DNA of 64,000 nucleotides. Source: Perlabentimonas sp964490015 (GTDB lineage Bacteria > Bacteroidota > Bacteroidia > Bacteroidales > Tenuifilaceae). The stretch is from the NCBI GenBank assembly GCA_964490015.1, contig CAZBBA010000006.1, positions 29,619 to 93,618 on the forward strand, written 5' to 3'. The notes below the pieces were generated by a model. That model saw only the letters and a program-made list of their open reading frames with translations, was not told where the DNA came from and made no database searches. The translations under genes were made by a program, and so were the position numbers. Below are positions 16,890 to 26,130 of this stretch, one piece after another (positions within the stretch are counted from its first letter, which is position 1; each line of letters starts with the position of its first letter).

Positions 16890-19800
16890 ATGAAGTTTAA
16901 CGAAGACTCAAGGGTTAAAATCCCTACCATATTACACCTCATCCGATTAGGATATGAATACCTTTCATTATCCAGTCAATCGTGGGATGAGTCAACCAAT
17001 ATTTTCACTGACATTTTCAAAGAAAGGGTAAAACACTTAAACCCTAAACTTACTGACTCTGACATAAACAGAGTATATGACGAATTATCATTGACACTGG
17101 AAAACGAGGATTTAGGAAAAGCTTTCTACGAAAAAATAACCGACAAATCAGAAACCCGACTGATTGATTTCGAAAATTTCAGCAATAATAAATTTCATGT
17201 TGTAACCGAATTGACCTACAAAAAGGATGATGAAGAATTTCGACCCGACATTATCCTATTGATTAATGGAATGCCTTTAGCATTCATCGAGGTAAAAAAG
17301 CCAAACAACAGAGATGGAATTATTGCTGAACACAAAAGAATTCAAACCCGATTCAGAAATAAGAAGTTTCGCCAATTCGTAAACCTGACCCAAATAATGG
17401 TTTTCTCCAACAACATGGAGTACGATGATAACACTCCCGAACCAATTGAGGGTGCTTTTTATGCAACTGCTTCTTACGACAACCCTCCGTTTAACTATTT
17501 TCGGGAGGAAGAAAAGTTTGATTTAGACACGCTACTTCAACCAATCGATGACGAGACCGAAAACGCTGTTTTAAAAGACAATAATTTATTATCAATAAAA
17601 ACTTCAAAAGAGTTTGAGGTCAATAAAAATCCAAATACACCGACAAACCGAATTTGCACTTCCCTATTTCAAAAAGAAAGACTGGCTTTTCTTTTACAGT
17701 ATGCAATTGCTTACGTGAAGGAGACAAAAGGATTAGAAAAACACATAATGCGTTACCCTCAGCTATTTGCCACCAAAGCAATTGAGAACAAGCTGAACAA
17801 TAACATAAAAAAAGGGATTATTTGGCACACACAGGGTAGTGGAAAAACCGCTTTGGCGTATTACAACGTTAAGCACCTTACCGATTATTACCAAAAAAAG
17901 GGCATTGTACCTAAATTCTATTTTATTGTTGACCGCCTCGACCTTTTAATTCAAGCAGCAAAAGAATTTAAAGCACGTGGATTGGTTGTACACGAAATCG
18001 ATTCGCGCGATGCTTTTGCAAAAGACATTAAAGCAACTACGGTAATTCATAATCATTCGGGAAAAGCGGAAATAACTGTTGTAAACATTCAAAAATTTCA
18101 GGACGACCCGAATGTTATTAAAAATAACGATTACCAGTTAAACATTCAGCGGGTTTTCTTTTTAGATGAAGTTCACCGTAGCTACAATCCAAAAGGAAGC
18201 TTCTTGGCAAACTTGGAACAAGCAGATAAAGGTTCTGTTAAAATTGGATTGACTGGCACACCACTATTAGGTTCAGAATACAATTCAAAAACGCTTTTTG
18301 GCGATTACATTCATAAATATTATTACAACGCTTCAATAAAAGACGGTTACACTTTGCGCCTGATTCGAGAAGAGATTGAAACAACCTACAAACTCACTTT
18401 GCAGGAAGCATTAAAAGAAATTGAAATCCTCAAAGGTAATGCTGATAGAACTACAGTATATGCTCACCGTAAGTTTGTTGAGCCGATGCTCGACTACATC
18501 ATAAAGGATTTTGAAAAAGCACGGATTACCTTAAACGACAATTCTATTGGTGGTATGGTGGTTTGCGATTCTGCTCCTCAGGCAAAAATGATGTATAAGA
18601 TTTTTCAGGATAAATACGCCAGCAAACCAGAGGGTATATTATTGGAGGCTGCCGAACCTGAAGAAAGTTACGGCAATAAACAAAAACGGAAAAGCAAAGT
18701 AACAACAGCAGTTCTAATTTTACACGATGAAGGTACCAAACAGGAACGCAAAGACCTGATAGACGATTTCAAAGACGGAAAAATTGATTTCCTTTTTGTG
18801 TTCAACATGTTGCTAACTGGTTTTGATGCAAAACGCTTAAAGAAATTATATATTGGGCGTGTAATAAAAGCACACAACTTATTACAGACTTTGACCCGTG
18901 TTAACCGCAGGTACAAGAATTTCCTTTATGGTTATGTAGTTGATTTTGCCGACATTCAAAAGGAGTTCGATAAAACCAACCGTGATTATTTCAACGAATT
19001 GCAAGCCGAGCTGGGCGATGAAATGGAACATTATTCCAACCTCTTTAAATCGGCCGAAGAAATTGAAGAAGAAATACAGGAAATAAAAGAGGTATTATTC
19101 CATTTCGATACGGAAACAAAAGAAATATTTGTTCAGCAAATAAGCGAGATTAACAACCGTGCCGAAATGCTGAAAATTGCCAAAGTGCTGAACAATGCCA
19201 AAGCACTTTACAACATTATCCGACTTTCTGGAAATTTTGAGTTGTTGGATAAACTCGATTTTAAAACACTCAACATTCTTTCACGTTGTGCTAATGATAG
19301 ACTTGCTCTAATCAACACAAAAGAGCGTTTGGAAAATAGTGTGGATACTACCAATTTGCTTAACGTGGCTTTGGAAGATGTGATTTTTGCATTTACCAAA
19401 GTGAAAGAGGAAGAAATGGTTATTGCCGACCAGTTGAAAGACACCTTGCAGAAAACCCGTGAGGCATTGGGTGGTAATTTCGACCAGAAAGACCCTGTAT
19501 TTATTTCGTTGAAAGAAGAACTGGAACGACTTTTTAAAAAGAAAAATCTGAATGAAGTTACCAAGGAGGAAATGGAGGCCAACATTGCCGCTTTGGAAAT
19601 AATATACAACAAAGCTCGTGAACTGGAACGCAAAAATCAGTTACTTCGTGCCAAGTATAAAAACGATGAAAAGTATGCCCGTTTGCATAAGCGATTAATG
19701 GAGAAAGACCCCTTAACCGATAGCGAAGCAAAGCTGTTCGAGGCATTACAAAGTTTGAAACAGGAAGTAGACAACCAAATACAGCTAAATGCAAAAATGC

Positions 19801-19958
19801 TGGAGAACGAAAGTTTTGTAGAAAAAATGATTTTGCGTTTAGTTGTTCAACAATTAAAGAATAAACATCATTTACCACTCGACGCTAACCGCAGCAAGTT
19901 AATTAATGGGATGGTGGTAAAAGAATATATGAACGAATTTTATGGCAGAACTGCATAA
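16890..19958 (+). CDS. hsdR: Type I restriction enzyme, R subunit
   Basis: HsdR is the ATP-dependent translocase and nuclease of a type I RM complex (R2M2S). The N-terminal nuclease region has FRPDIILLINGMPLAFIEVKK (D then E-x-K). Helicase motifs follow: Walker A TQGSGKT near residue 315, DEVHRSY near 425 (motif II), LTGTPLL (III), FLFVFNMLLTGFDAKRL, and LTRVNRRYKN (VI). The C-terminal ~250 residues are helical and charged, as needed to dock on HsdM. At 1022 residues it is a full-length member. About 560 nt containing a GxxExxY gene separate it from hsdM, an unusual interruption. Confidence 0.95.
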   Translation: MKFNEDSRVKIPTILHLIRLGYEYLSLSSQSWDESTNIFTDIFKERVKHLNPKLTDSDINRVYDELSLTLENEDLGKAFYEKITDKSETRLIDFENFSNNKFHVVTELTYKKDDEEFRPDIILLINGMPLAFIEVKKPNNRDGIIAEHKRIQTRFRNKKFRQFVNLTQIMVFSNNMEYDDNTPEPIEGAFYATASYDNPPFNYFREEEKFDLDTLLQPIDDETENAVLKDNNLLSIKTSKEFEVNKNPNTPTNRICTSLFQKERLAFLLQYAIAYVKETKGLEKHIMRYPQLFATKAIENKLNNNIKKGIIWHTQGSGKTALAYYNVKHLTDYYQKKGIVPKFYFIVDRLDLLIQAAKEFKARGLVVHEIDSRDAFAKDIKATTVIHNHSGKAEITVVNIQKFQDDPNVIKNNDYQLNIQRVFFLDEVHRSYNPKGSFLANLEQADKGSVKIGLTGTPLLGSEYNSKTLFGDYIHKYYYNASIKDGYTLRLIREEIETTYKLTLQEALKEIEILKGNADRTTVYAHRKFVEPMLDYIIKDFEKARITLNDNSIGGMVVCDSAPQAKMMYKIFQDKYASKPEGILLEAAEPEESYGNKQKRKSKVTTAVLILHDEGTKQERKDLIDDFKDGKIDFLFVFNMLLTGFDAKRLKKLYIGRVIKAHNLLQTLTRVNRRYKNFLYGYVVDFADIQKEFDKTNRDYFNELQAELGDEMEHYSNLFKSAEEIEEEIQEIKEVLFHFDTETKEIFVQQISEINNRAEMLKIAKVLNNAKALYNIIRLSGNFELLDKLDFKTLNILSRCANDRLALINTKERLENSVDTTNLLNVALEDVIFAFTKVKEEEMVIADQLKDTLQKTREALGGNFDQKDPVFISLKEELERLFKKKNLNEVTKEEMEANIAALEIIYNKARELERKNQLLRAKYKNDEKYARLHKRLMEKDPLTDSEAKLFEALQSLKQEVDNQIQLNAKMLENESFVEKMILRLVVQQLKNKHHLPLDANRSKLINGMVVKEYMNEFYGRTA

Positions 19959-19960
19959 TC

Positions 19961-20032
19961 TCTCGCAAAGACGCCAAGCCGCTAAGCAAGAAAAAAATTA
20001 TATACTTTGCGACTTAGCTCCTTTGCGAGAAA
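19961..20032. repeat. Left palindromic repeat flanking the GxxExxY gene
   Basis: It contains CTCGCAAAGACGCCAAGCCGC, GCTAAG and then CTTTGCGACTTAGC and CTTTGCGAGAAA. The two halves are roughly inverted (CGCAAAG versus CTTTGCG; GCTAAG versus CTTAGC). A close relative lies on the other side of the gene at 20439-20491. Confidence 0.7.
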
Positions 20033-20058
20033 TAAAATTTGTGAGAAAAAATTAAACC

Positions 20059-20436
20059 ATGACTGAAAACGAAATAGCTAAAATAATTGTCAACACAGCT
20101 TACGATATTCACGTAAAACTAGGCCCCGGTTTATTGGAGTCGGTTTATGAAGAAATCATGTTTTATGAACTCCAAAAACAAGGTTTAGATGTCGACAGGC
20201 AAAAAGTTATTCCGGTAATCTGGGATGACTTGAAAATGGATATTGGTTTCAGAGCCGATTTAATCGTTGAAAACAAAGTCATTATTGAATTAAAATCGGT
20301 GGAGCAAATTGCATCGGTTCACCCAAAGCAATTATTAACATACTTAAAAGTAGCGGGGAAAAAACTAGGTCTTTTAATTAACTTCAATGAAAAACTAATA
20401 AAAGACGGTATAACAAGAATAGTAAACAATTTATAG
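20059..20436 (+). CDS. GxxExxY protein (PD-(D/E)xK-like)
   Basis: The signature GLLESVYEE gives the family its name, and D74-x-V with IIELKSVE supplies the PD-(D/E)xK-like acidic and Lys residues. Members of this ~125-residue family are widespread in Bacteroidota, including as insertions in rRNA intervening sequences and between restriction genes; the biochemical role is not established. Here it lies between hsdR and hsdM, on the same strand, bracketed by two copies of a palindromic repeat, which suggests it arrived as a unit. Confidence 0.85.
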   Translation: MTENEIAKIIVNTAYDIHVKLGPGLLESVYEEIMFYELQKQGLDVDRQKVIPVIWDDLKMDIGFRADLIVENKVIIELKSVEQIASVHPKQLLTYLKVAGKKLGLLINFNEKLIKDGITRIVNNL

Positions 20437-20438
20437 TA

Positions 20439-20491
20439 TCTCACTAAGCCGCTAAGAAACTAACTTTGCGACCTTGCGGCTTTGCGAGAAA
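20439..20491. repeat. Right palindromic repeat flanking the GxxExxY gene
   Basis: It reads CTCACTAAGCCGCTAAGAAA then CTTTGCGACCTTGCGGC and TTTGCGAGAAA, in the same orientation and word order as the copy at 19961-20032 but shorter on the left. The pair makes a direct repeat of palindromic units around one gene. Confidence 0.7.
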
Positions 20492-20518
20492 CAAAACATA
20501 GCGAGAGAGAAAAAGAAT

Positions 20519-22135
20519 ATGACTACAATACAATTTGAACAGCAAACAAAGGAGCTTATCGATAGTTTAAAATCGGTGTGTGCCAACTATGGTTTGGGGA
20601 ACGATGGAAACGAGTTTAAGATTATCACACAGGTATTTCTGTATAAATTTTTGAACGACAAATTTGTTTACGAGGTAAAAAAGCTCGATGATAAAATAGC
20701 CAATGCCGAAAAACCGGTTGAAGTATTAAAAAGTTATAGTGCCGACGAATACGAAATGCTCACCATGCAAATGAGCGAAGCAACCGCAAGCATAAAGCCC
20801 GACCATTTAATTAGTGCCTTGTTCGAGAAACAAAACGAAACCAAATTTGCCGATACATTTGACAATACCCTACTGGATATTGCCAAAGAGAACAGCGATA
20901 TTTTTTCTGTAATCACGCAAGACGGTGAAAAAATCACCCTTTTCGAAAACATCAGTAAATATGTTACCGACAAGCGCGATGACTTTTGCCGTGCCATTAT
21001 CAATAAACTTATTGGATTTAGCTTTGAACATATTTTTCACGAGAAATTCGATTTCTACGCTACCATATTCGAATACCTCATTAAGGATTACAATACCAAC
21101 AGCGGAGGTAAATATGCCGAGTATTTTACGCCTCATGCCGTTGCTAAAATCATGGCGCGTTGTATGGTGCATGGCGATGTAAGCAACGTAACCTGTTACG
21201 ACCCATCGGCGGGTTCGGGTACGCTGCTAATGAACCTTGCCCACCAGATTGGCGAGGATAAATGTACCATCTACTCGCAGGATATTTCGCAGAAATCGTC
21301 CAACCTCCTACGTTTAAATCTAATTTTGAACAACCTTGTTCATTCCATACCCAATATTGTAAAAGGGAATACCTTAACTGACCCGTATCATAAGAAAAAC
21401 GGCAAGCTGCAAAAGTTCGATTACATTGTTTCAAATCCCCCTTTTAAACTGGACTATTCCGATTTTCGCGACGATTTAGATACCAAGGAAAACAACGACC
21501 GCTTTTTTGCAGGCATTCCCAATGTACCTGCAAAAGCCAAAGACAAAATGGCAATTTACCCACTGTTTATTCAGCACATAATGTATAGTTTGAACAAGGG
21601 CGGTAAGGCAGCCGTTGTTGTACCAACAGGGTTTATTACAGCTCAAAGCGGAATAGATAAAGCCATACGCGAACGATTGGTGGAAGAAAAAATGTTGCGT
21701 GGTGTGGTAAGTATGCCAAGCAATATTTTTGCAGCTACGGGTACAAATGTTTCCATTGTATTTATTGATGATGCCGACAAGGGGGATGTAGTTTTAATCG
21801 ATGCCTCCAATTTGGGCGAAACCATTAAAGACGGTAAAAACCAACGCACCGTATTAACCCCAGACGAAGAAGATAAAATAATAAACACATTTAACAACAA
21901 AGATGTAGTTGCCGATTTTTCGGTAGTAGTAACTTACGACGATATAAAAGCCAAAAACTATAGCTTTAGTGCAGGGCAATATTTCGAGGTTAAAATTGAA
22001 TATACTGATATTACCCAAGAGGAATTTGAAGTCAAAATGAACGGCTTTAAAAGTAACCTGAACAAGCTGTTTTCAGAATCATCGGATTTGGAAGCAGAGA
22101 TTAAAAAGCAGTTGGAGGGGCTTAGGTATGAATAA
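20519..22135 (+). CDS. hsdM: Type I restriction-modification, M subunit (N6-adenine methyltransferase)
   Basis: HsdM methylates adenine in the recognition site and forms the core of the RM complex. An N-terminal helical HsdM_N domain is followed by the N6_Mtase domain with motif I DPSAGSGTLLMN near residue 227 and the catalytic NPPF near 306. I place the start at 20519 (MTTIQFEQ), since the 15 upstream codons from 20474 derive from the repeat. hsdS begins 8 nt before its stop, so the two are translationally coupled. Confidence 0.95.
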   Translation: MTTIQFEQQTKELIDSLKSVCANYGLGNDGNEFKIITQVFLYKFLNDKFVYEVKKLDDKIANAEKPVEVLKSYSADEYEMLTMQMSEATASIKPDHLISALFEKQNETKFADTFDNTLLDIAKENSDIFSVITQDGEKITLFENISKYVTDKRDDFCRAIINKLIGFSFEHIFHEKFDFYATIFEYLIKDYNTNSGGKYAEYFTPHAVAKIMARCMVHGDVSNVTCYDPSAGSGTLLMNLAHQIGEDKCTIYSQDISQKSSNLLRLNLILNNLVHSIPNIVKGNTLTDPYHKKNGKLQKFDYIVSNPPFKLDYSDFRDDLDTKENNDRFFAGIPNVPAKAKDKMAIYPLFIQHIMYSLNKGGKAAVVVPTGFITAQSGIDKAIRERLVEEKMLRGVVSMPSNIFAATGTNVSIVFIDDADKGDVVLIDASNLGETIKDGKNQRTVLTPDEEDKIINTFNNKDVVADFSVVVTYDDIKAKNYSFSAGQYFEVKIEYTDITQEEFEVKMNGFKSNLNKLFSESSDLEAEIKKQLEGLRYE

Positions 22136-23426
22136 AGCCACTTTACAACAGTTAGCAATTAAAATATCAAGTGGTTTAACTCCCTTACGTTCTAATATCA
22201 ATTTTTGGAATAGCCCTGATATTCCTTGGGTTAAAACTGAACAATTAGGAACAAAAAACATATTTGATTCTAACGAGAAAGTTTCACAACAAGCCCTTGA
22301 TGATACTGGTTTGAGACTATATCCAAAAAACACAATCTCGGTTGCTATGTATGGCGAAGGAAAGACAAGAGGTAGCGTTTCAATTCTTAAAAACGAAATG
22401 ACAACAAACCAAGCTTGTTGTAATATCGAATTGGATAAAAAAAAAGCTGATTATGAATATGTTTACTATTATCTAACCACTCAATACAACCAGTTAAGGA
22501 ATTTATCTTCAGGTGTTCGTAAAAACCTTAATTCAAATGACATTAAGAATTTTGAAATTAGGATTCCTGAAAAGTTAGATGACCAGCGCAAGATAGCTTC
22601 TGTACTGTCCTCCCTCGACACCAAAATAGAACTCAACAACCGCATCAATGCCGAGTTGGAGGCAATGGCTAAAACCCTGTACGATTATTGGTTTGTACAA
22701 TTCGATTTTCCCGCCAACTTACAAGACCCTGCCCTGAGCGGAGCCGAAGGGTACAAATCATCGGGCGGTAAAATGGTGTACAATGCCGAATTGAAAAGGG
22801 ATATTCCTGAGGGGTGGGAAGTGAAAAAAATGTCAGAAATTGCAAATATTACAATGGGTCAATCGCCAGAAGGCAGTTCCTATAACGATGATGGGATTGG
22901 AGAAATATTTTTTCAAGGTTCTACAGATTTCGGTTGGCGTTATCCAACTATTAGACAATACACAACTCAACCAAACAGAAGGGCAAAAGCTGGTGATATT
23001 TTACTAAGTGTTCGTGCACCTGTTGGAACTTTAAACATCGCTGATAATGATTGTTGTATTGGTCGTGGTTTAGCTGCATTAAATAGTAAATCAGGTTATG
23101 ATAGCTATCTATATTATGTAATGGAATATTTTAAGCAAATTTTTGACAACAGAAATAATGCAGGAACCACTTTTGGCTCAATAACAAAGGATGATTTATT
23201 TTCTTTAAAATTAGTCTACCCAAAGGATGATGTTTTAAAAAAATACAACCAATCAGTTTTTAAATACAATCAAATTATTTTGAATAATCACAAACAAAAC
23301 CAACAACTTACAAAACTTCGAGATTGGTTGTTGCCAATGTTAATGAATGGGCAAGTAACAGTAAAAGAAGCGGAAGAAAGGATAAGCATGGCAGCCGAAC
23401 CGGGTGTTGAATATAAAAAAGGGTAA
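22128..23426 (+). CDS. hsdS: Type I restriction-modification, S (specificity) subunit
   Basis: HsdS determines the bipartite DNA target. Two target-recognition domains are visible: TRD1 at about residues 1-150 (ISSGLTPLR, ending in IRIPEKLDDQRKIASVLSSLD) and TRD2 at about 230-400 (IPEGWEVKKMSEIANITMGQSP). Each is followed by a coiled-coil spacer; the central one contains LDTKIELNNRINAELEAM. The short DPALSGAEG segment (residues ~200-208) sits in the linker and is encoded by a piece of a dispersed DNA repeat. It overlaps hsdM by 8 nt and is 18 nt ahead of the HipA-like gene. Confidence 0.93.
   Translation: MNKATLQQLAIKISSGLTPLRSNINFWNSPDIPWVKTEQLGTKNIFDSNEKVSQQALDDTGLRLYPKNTISVAMYGEGKTRGSVSILKNEMTTNQACCNIELDKKKADYEYVYYYLTTQYNQLRNLSSGVRKNLNSNDIKNFEIRIPEKLDDQRKIASVLSSLDTKIELNNRINAELEAMAKTLYDYWFVQFDFPANLQDPALSGAEGYKSSGGKMVYNAELKRDIPEGWEVKKMSEIANITMGQSPEGSSYNDDGIGEIFFQGSTDFGWRYPTIRQYTTQPNRRAKAGDILLSVRAPVGTLNIADNDCCIGRGLAALNSKSGYDSYLYYVMEYFKQIFDNRNNAGTTFGSITKDDLFSLKLVYPKDDVLKKYNQSVFKYNQIILNNHKQNQQLTKLRDWLLPMLMNGQVTVKEAEERISMAAEPGVEYKKG
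22732..22751. repeat. Dispersed-repeat fragment inside hsdS
   Basis: CCCTGAGCGGAGCCGAAGGG is an imperfect palindrome of the kind often found between genes in this phylum, here read through in frame in the linker between the two recognition domains. Confidence 0.4.
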
Positions 23427-23444
23427 AAAGTTAAAGATTAAAAA

Positions 23445-24485
23445 ATGCCTGAATTTTATAATATTACAAGCTGGAACGAAAAGCCTTGGTATCAAACTGG
23501 CGGTACTCGTAGTAAAGTAATTGTTGAGAACCCCGAAACAGGCGATGACTATTATTTCAAATCATCGCTTAAAAAAGAGAAGATTGATTATAAATATGAG
23601 TTCTGGTCCGAGATTGCAGCCAGTGAAGTGGGTACACTCTTAGGTTTCGATATGCTTCGGTACGATATTGCGTATAATAGGGGCGAAATTGGCTGTCTTT
23701 CAAAATCTATGGTTACCGAAGGCAAGAATAAGCTTACCGAAGGCATCAGTTATCTAACTGGGTTCGATACTACCTATAATCCTGAAGAAAAAAGCTCGAA
23801 GAAACTTTATACATTCCATTTCATCCGTGATACACTGGAATATTTTCAGCTTGGACATTACATTGGCAATATCATTGAAATAATTATTGTTGACAGCATA
23901 GTTGGCAATGGCGATAGACATCAGGAAAACTGGGGTATTATTACCGATTATAACGAAGTTATTAAAACCCTTGAAGAGATTGCCAAAAGCGAGAAAAAAG
24001 GAATTCTTGAAAAAACGCTATTTGCATTAATGGCAATTACTTCAAAGGCAAATCGTGAAGATGCAGAACAGCTGGTTAAAGAATTTAATCTGAAAATGCC
24101 CGGTCGGTTTTCTCAGATTTACGATAGCGGAAGCTGCTTAGGTCGAGAGTTGGACGATGATAAAGTAAAACAAATGCTTACTGATAAAGCTATGATTGAA
24201 GCATACATTCGTAAGGGAGTATCGGAAATTCACTGGGAAGGGGAAAAACTTAATCATATTGCTTTAATTGAAAAACTACAACTAATTTACCCTGATATTG
24301 TTAAAGTTATAATAGCAAGAGTTAAAAAGAACTATTCTCAGGAAAAAATTAAAAAATGTATTTTAAGCATTGATGAGAAATTACCACCTGAATTTGCCCA
24401 ATTTAAATTACCTTTAGACAGGAAAGAATTCATGCTAAAATTAATATCTTTGCGGGTTCAAAATTTATTGGATATAAAACAGTGA
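23445..24485 (+). CDS. HipA-like kinase
   Basis: The 346-residue protein shows the HipA/PI3-like kinase layout. A likely nucleotide-binding Lys is K39 in YYFKSS. The catalytic loop is GNGDRHQENWG with D157 and N162, matching the N-x-D-R-H-x-x-N signature, and the metal-binding DSGS at 227-230 stands for the DFG-like motif. It lacks the N-terminal lobe of full-length HipA and is nearer in size to short HipA-fold kinases such as CtkA. There is no HipB-type helix-turn-helix gene beside it. It follows hsdS by 18 nt and its TGA overlaps the GTG start of the HIRAN gene, so it belongs to the RM operon. Confidence 0.8.
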   Translation: MPEFYNITSWNEKPWYQTGGTRSKVIVENPETGDDYYFKSSLKKEKIDYKYEFWSEIAASEVGTLLGFDMLRYDIAYNRGEIGCLSKSMVTEGKNKLTEGISYLTGFDTTYNPEEKSSKKLYTFHFIRDTLEYFQLGHYIGNIIEIIIVDSIVGNGDRHQENWGIITDYNEVIKTLEEIAKSEKKGILEKTLFALMAITSKANREDAEQLVKEFNLKMPGRFSQIYDSGSCLGRELDDDKVKQMLTDKAMIEAYIRKGVSEIHWEGEKLNHIALIEKLQLIYPDIVKVIIARVKKNYSQEKIKKCILSIDEKLPPEFAQFKLPLDRKEFMLKLISLRVQNLLDIKQ

Positions 24486-25138
24486 AAGCGATAGCAAACA
24501 TATATTTAGCTTGGCGTAAGGGGAAAGGAAGTCGTCGCAAGATTGTCGGGGTTATTAAAAAAAATGCTACCGAAGGGGTTCGCTTTTACTATCTTTCCAA
24601 AGGAGTTGAAGAAGCTCAAAAGGAAGGATTTACACCATATATTGATTTTCCCGATACCTCGAAAGTATATGCCGAAAAGGTTTTAGATATATTTGGGCAA
24701 AGACTTATTAAGACCGAACGCCCTGATATTCAAAAATACCTCGACTTTTGGGATATTGACCCAAAATATCAGGATGATAAATTTTACCTATTGGCTTATT
24801 CACAGGGTATGTTATCAACCGACAACTTTGAATTTTTGGCTGATTTTCATCCAATAAAAGGATTGCAATTTGTAAGCGAAGTTTGTGGTTTATCTCATTA
24901 TAAAGTTGAAACAGGCACTTTGCAAGTTGGTGATATACTTTCGTACGAATTGGAAAAAAATAACCCAAAAGACCCATTCGCAGTTAGGATTTTGAAAGAC
25001 TCTAAAGTTCTTGGATACGTTAAAATGGTACATTCAAAGGTATTTTATAAAAAGATAAAACGTCCTTTGTCAGTTAGGGTTAAAAGTGTTGACCAGAATG
25101 GTTCGGTAAATCGAGTGTTTATCGAAATTTCATTCTAG
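24482..25138 (+). CDS. HIRAN-domain protein paired with the HipA-like kinase
   Basis: The start is a GTG at 24482 inside the stop of the kinase gene (4-nt overlap). About residues 1-70 form an uncharacterised domain (ANIYLAWRKGKGSRRKIVG and FRYYLSKG-like segments). The C-terminal part, about 125-205, matches HIRAN: GLSHYKVETG, LQVGDILSYELEKNNPKDPFAVRI (split: NPKDPFAVRI) and VLGYVKMVHS. HIRAN is a small beta-barrel known from HLTF/Rad5 helicases, where it binds 3' DNA ends, and it occurs with HipA-fold kinases in bacteria. I infer a partner or regulator of the kinase. Confidence 0.75.
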   Translation: MKAIANIYLAWRKGKGSRRKIVGVIKKNATEGVRFYYLSKGVEEAQKEGFTPYIDFPDTSKVYAEKVLDIFGQRLIKTERPDIQKYLDFWDIDPKYQDDKFYLLAYSQGMLSTDNFEFLADFHPIKGLQFVSEVCGLSHYKVETGTLQVGDILSYELEKNNPKDPFAVRILKDSKVLGYVKMVHSKVFYKKIKRPLSVRVKSVDQNGSVNRVFIEISF

Positions 25139-26130
25139 TAATGTAAACCACGCTTCACACCCACACCCATTACTCACCTTTTGCATATTTATTTTATGCT
25201 CATTAGCCGAAAACGGGTGCCTATCCGCACGAGCTCACGCTCAAACCAAAGCTTGGCAAAGATTGCGTCATACCCCCTGCTCTCTTGTCAAGCCGATATC
25301 TTAACGAGATCGGTTATATCGTGTGCCCCAAAAACAGGCATCAATTAGCTCTGCTCATAGTAATAGCCAGCATATTATTTGCGTCCATTATCATTTCGTT
25401 ATTAAATTCGTGTCCCAAAGGTCACCCCAACCGATATATTGCCCTACGGGGCAAGGGCAAGTAATCTATTTCTCCAATAGCCCCGTAGGGGCTGAATATC
25501 GGGAGAATATCTACCCTACCACAAACAAACCGTGCCGTAGGCTTGCCTGCCAACCTTTAATCGATGGGGCGCAAAGGGCAGGTACGGTACCCATTTAGTT
25601 TCAATAATCCATTATTTGTGTCCATCTTATCGTTAAGATATTCGTGTCCATTTGTGGCTAAGCATTATACCCGCCTAGAAACAGGCATCAATTAACTCAG
25701 CTCTTAGCGACAACCAAGCACAATTACAATTAATCGTGTCCCAAAGGGAACCCCAACCGATATATTGTCCCTGCTTGCAGTAGGCAGGCCTAGCGGCACA
25801 GCCCCCGCTTCCACTTCGATATTCGTTATTCGTTATTCGATATTCGATATTCCGCTCTTCGCCCCATGCTCTTGGCTCTTAACTCTTAGCGTTTGGCTCA
25901 TCGCCTCGTCTCTTCGGTCTTCCAACTTCAAAATTCGATATTCAATATTCAACATTCGATATTCTCTCTGTTCTTGCTCATCACACTTGCTCAACCTCTT
26001 GCTGTCCCCCCTGTTCATATCCTGTTCACAATCAGTTCATAAAAACACCCCCTCCCCCCATCGCCAATCCCCTCAATTTCAGAACTTAGCTTCGATAGTC
26101 TTTTATAACACAACTAAAAAATTACCTGTA
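25139..26130. other. Repeat-rich non-coding region downstream of the RM/HipA operon
   Basis: No gene is supported over about 990 nt. From 25356 it is built of words that recur at 28029-28980 and 29735-29935: GCGTCCATTATCATTTCG, CCGATATATTGCCC, TACGGGGCAA, GCCCCGTAGGGGCTGAATAT, GTGCCGTAGGCTTGCC, GGGGCGCAAAGGGCAGGTAC and CATTTGTGGCTAAG. It ends in a run of TTCGATATTCG-like words (25837-25975). A long frame that begins at 25765 runs through this repeat into the next gene, but its first 122 codons are repeat sequence. Confidence 0.7.
25581..25939 (+). repeat. Long direct repeat, copy A
   Basis: This 360-bp block is nearly identical to 28313-28677, with only scattered substitutions and one extra CTTCGG in the second copy. 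It starts at GGTACGGTACCCATTT and ends near TCCAACTTCAAAATTCG. Confidence 0.85.

Noticed and set aside
16617..16890. Two minus-strand frames upstream of hsdR
   Set aside because: They cover the attC-like palindrome and the hsdR leader and lack any recognisable protein.
25765..26130. N-terminal extension of 122 codons before the gene at 26131
   Set aside because: It is translated repeat DNA: the same frame and residues reappear at 28497-28814 where no gene follows. The ATG at 26131 begins the coherent protein.
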